Positions 63,449 to 64,000 of a DNA stretch of 64,000 nucleotides are shown here, one piece after another. The notes under the pieces are model-generated. The model had not been told where the DNA came from. It did not search any database and saw nothing but the letters and a program-made list of their open reading frames with translations. The stretch covers positions 10,978,501-11,042,500 of the forward strand of contig SMMW01000622.1 of assembly GCA_004794655.1 (NCBI GenBank), written 5' to 3'. The position numbers and the translations under genes were made by a program. Every line of letters begins with the position of its first letter. Position 1 is the first letter of the stretch. Source of the DNA: Marisa cornuarietis (Eukaryota; Mollusca; Gastropoda; Architaenioglossa; Ampullariidae).

Positions 63449-64000
63449 GAAATTTTCTGCATCTGATTGAGCATACTGTATAAATTCTAAAATATTTATT
63501 GCTTGCCGCATAGCAATAGACAGGTGAAAGTTTTCATTTAGCACACAACTTACCCAAACATAAAAGCTCTTTGGTAAACAGTGGAAGCCAGTCATTTATT
63601 AAGGAGAACAAAGAGTGCAGCAGTAACCGAAAAACGACTTCAATTGGTAGAAGTTCGAATAACCGAGTCGTGTGATCAAGACATGATTAGATGAGTACAT
63701 TTTACGTCGTTTCAGCTCTTGACCTTTCACCTCACCACCCTCTTCCCTTCGGATCTGTTCAGATTACAGTAAAGGTGTGTCTTCTAAATAAACGCGCACG
63801 TAGTGTATATAGAACTCATGATATGTTTTCCTCAGTCACAGCTCTGTCTTTCTCGATTAAACTCGTCAAAAAACAAAGCTGAGACCAGATTTCGGTCTTT
63901 TAATTTTTTTAAAATTTGTTTTAATGCTTAGTTGTCGTGGGTGAAGTAGGTACTGTCTTTATTCTACAATTTTTCATGTTATGCCTTCCTTTTATTTTGT

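Larger units (their letters stand above)
50501..64000. other. Right flank: no gene seen
   Basis: Simple repeats dominate. Additional low-complexity tracts are pyrimidine-rich 56430-56640, homopolymer A at 57362-57380 and AT runs at 55616-55630 and 62911-62928. No ORF shows a recognisable domain or a set of phased splice sites. Confidence 0.55.

Noticed and set aside
63238..63474. Poly-Asp and poly-Ser ORFs on the two strands
   Set aside because: Both are translations of the (ATC)n repeat at 63387-63448.

Overview
The window looks like nuclear DNA of an intron-rich invertebrate, most likely a lophotrochozoan and probably a gastropod mollusc. The gene models are animal-type with GT-AG introns. 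The rest is full of long CA/GT microsatellites and decayed transposons: a ZBED5-like hAT, a mariner, an I/Nimb-like LINE and tRNA-derived SINEs. The phylum is inferred from this repeat mix and is not proven. Nothing looks bacterial: no operons, rRNA, tRNA or CRISPR arrays.

Only about 12 kb (34.1-46.2 kb) holds genes I can reconstruct. On the minus strand (44296 to 34140) lies a complete 14-exon MGRN1/RNF157 gene. It encodes a RING E3 ubiquitin ligase of 627 aa, every intron phase agrees, and it starts with an N-myristoylation signal. Head-to-head with it on the plus strand (44791-46169) is a complete 3-exon UBALD gene (UBA-like domain, 133 aa). The two start codons are about 0.5 kb apart, so they probably share a promoter. 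As I recall the human map, UBALD1-MGRN1 (chr16) and UBALD2-RNF157 (chr17) have the same divergent arrangement. This therefore looks like an ancient bilaterian gene pair that was duplicated in vertebrates.

Two transposons sit inside MGRN1 introns. A broken 2170-bp hAT with a perfect 8-bp target-site duplication lies only 5 bp downstream of the exon 10 splice donor. A roughly 690-bp internally deleted mariner lies in intron 5. The 31.4-50 kb stretch looks AT-richer than its flanks and contains the introns and probable UTRs.

The left flank (1-31.4 kb) and right flank (50.5-64 kb) are mostly non-coding. The left flank holds a degenerate LINE (17.35-18.26 kb), a probable LINE 3' end (about 11.6-11.76 kb), a fold-back-like element whose ends are opposed arrays of 22-bp units (24.58-25.95 kb), two SINEs (26.7 and 31.2 kb), a 49-bp tandem repeat and many microsatellites. 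A few islands with open frames and good splice signals (15.35-15.71, 28.78-29.00, 30.55-30.70, 30.96-31.2 kb) may be exons of an unidentified gene, but I could not assign them. The right flank shows only simple repeats and unassigned sequence.
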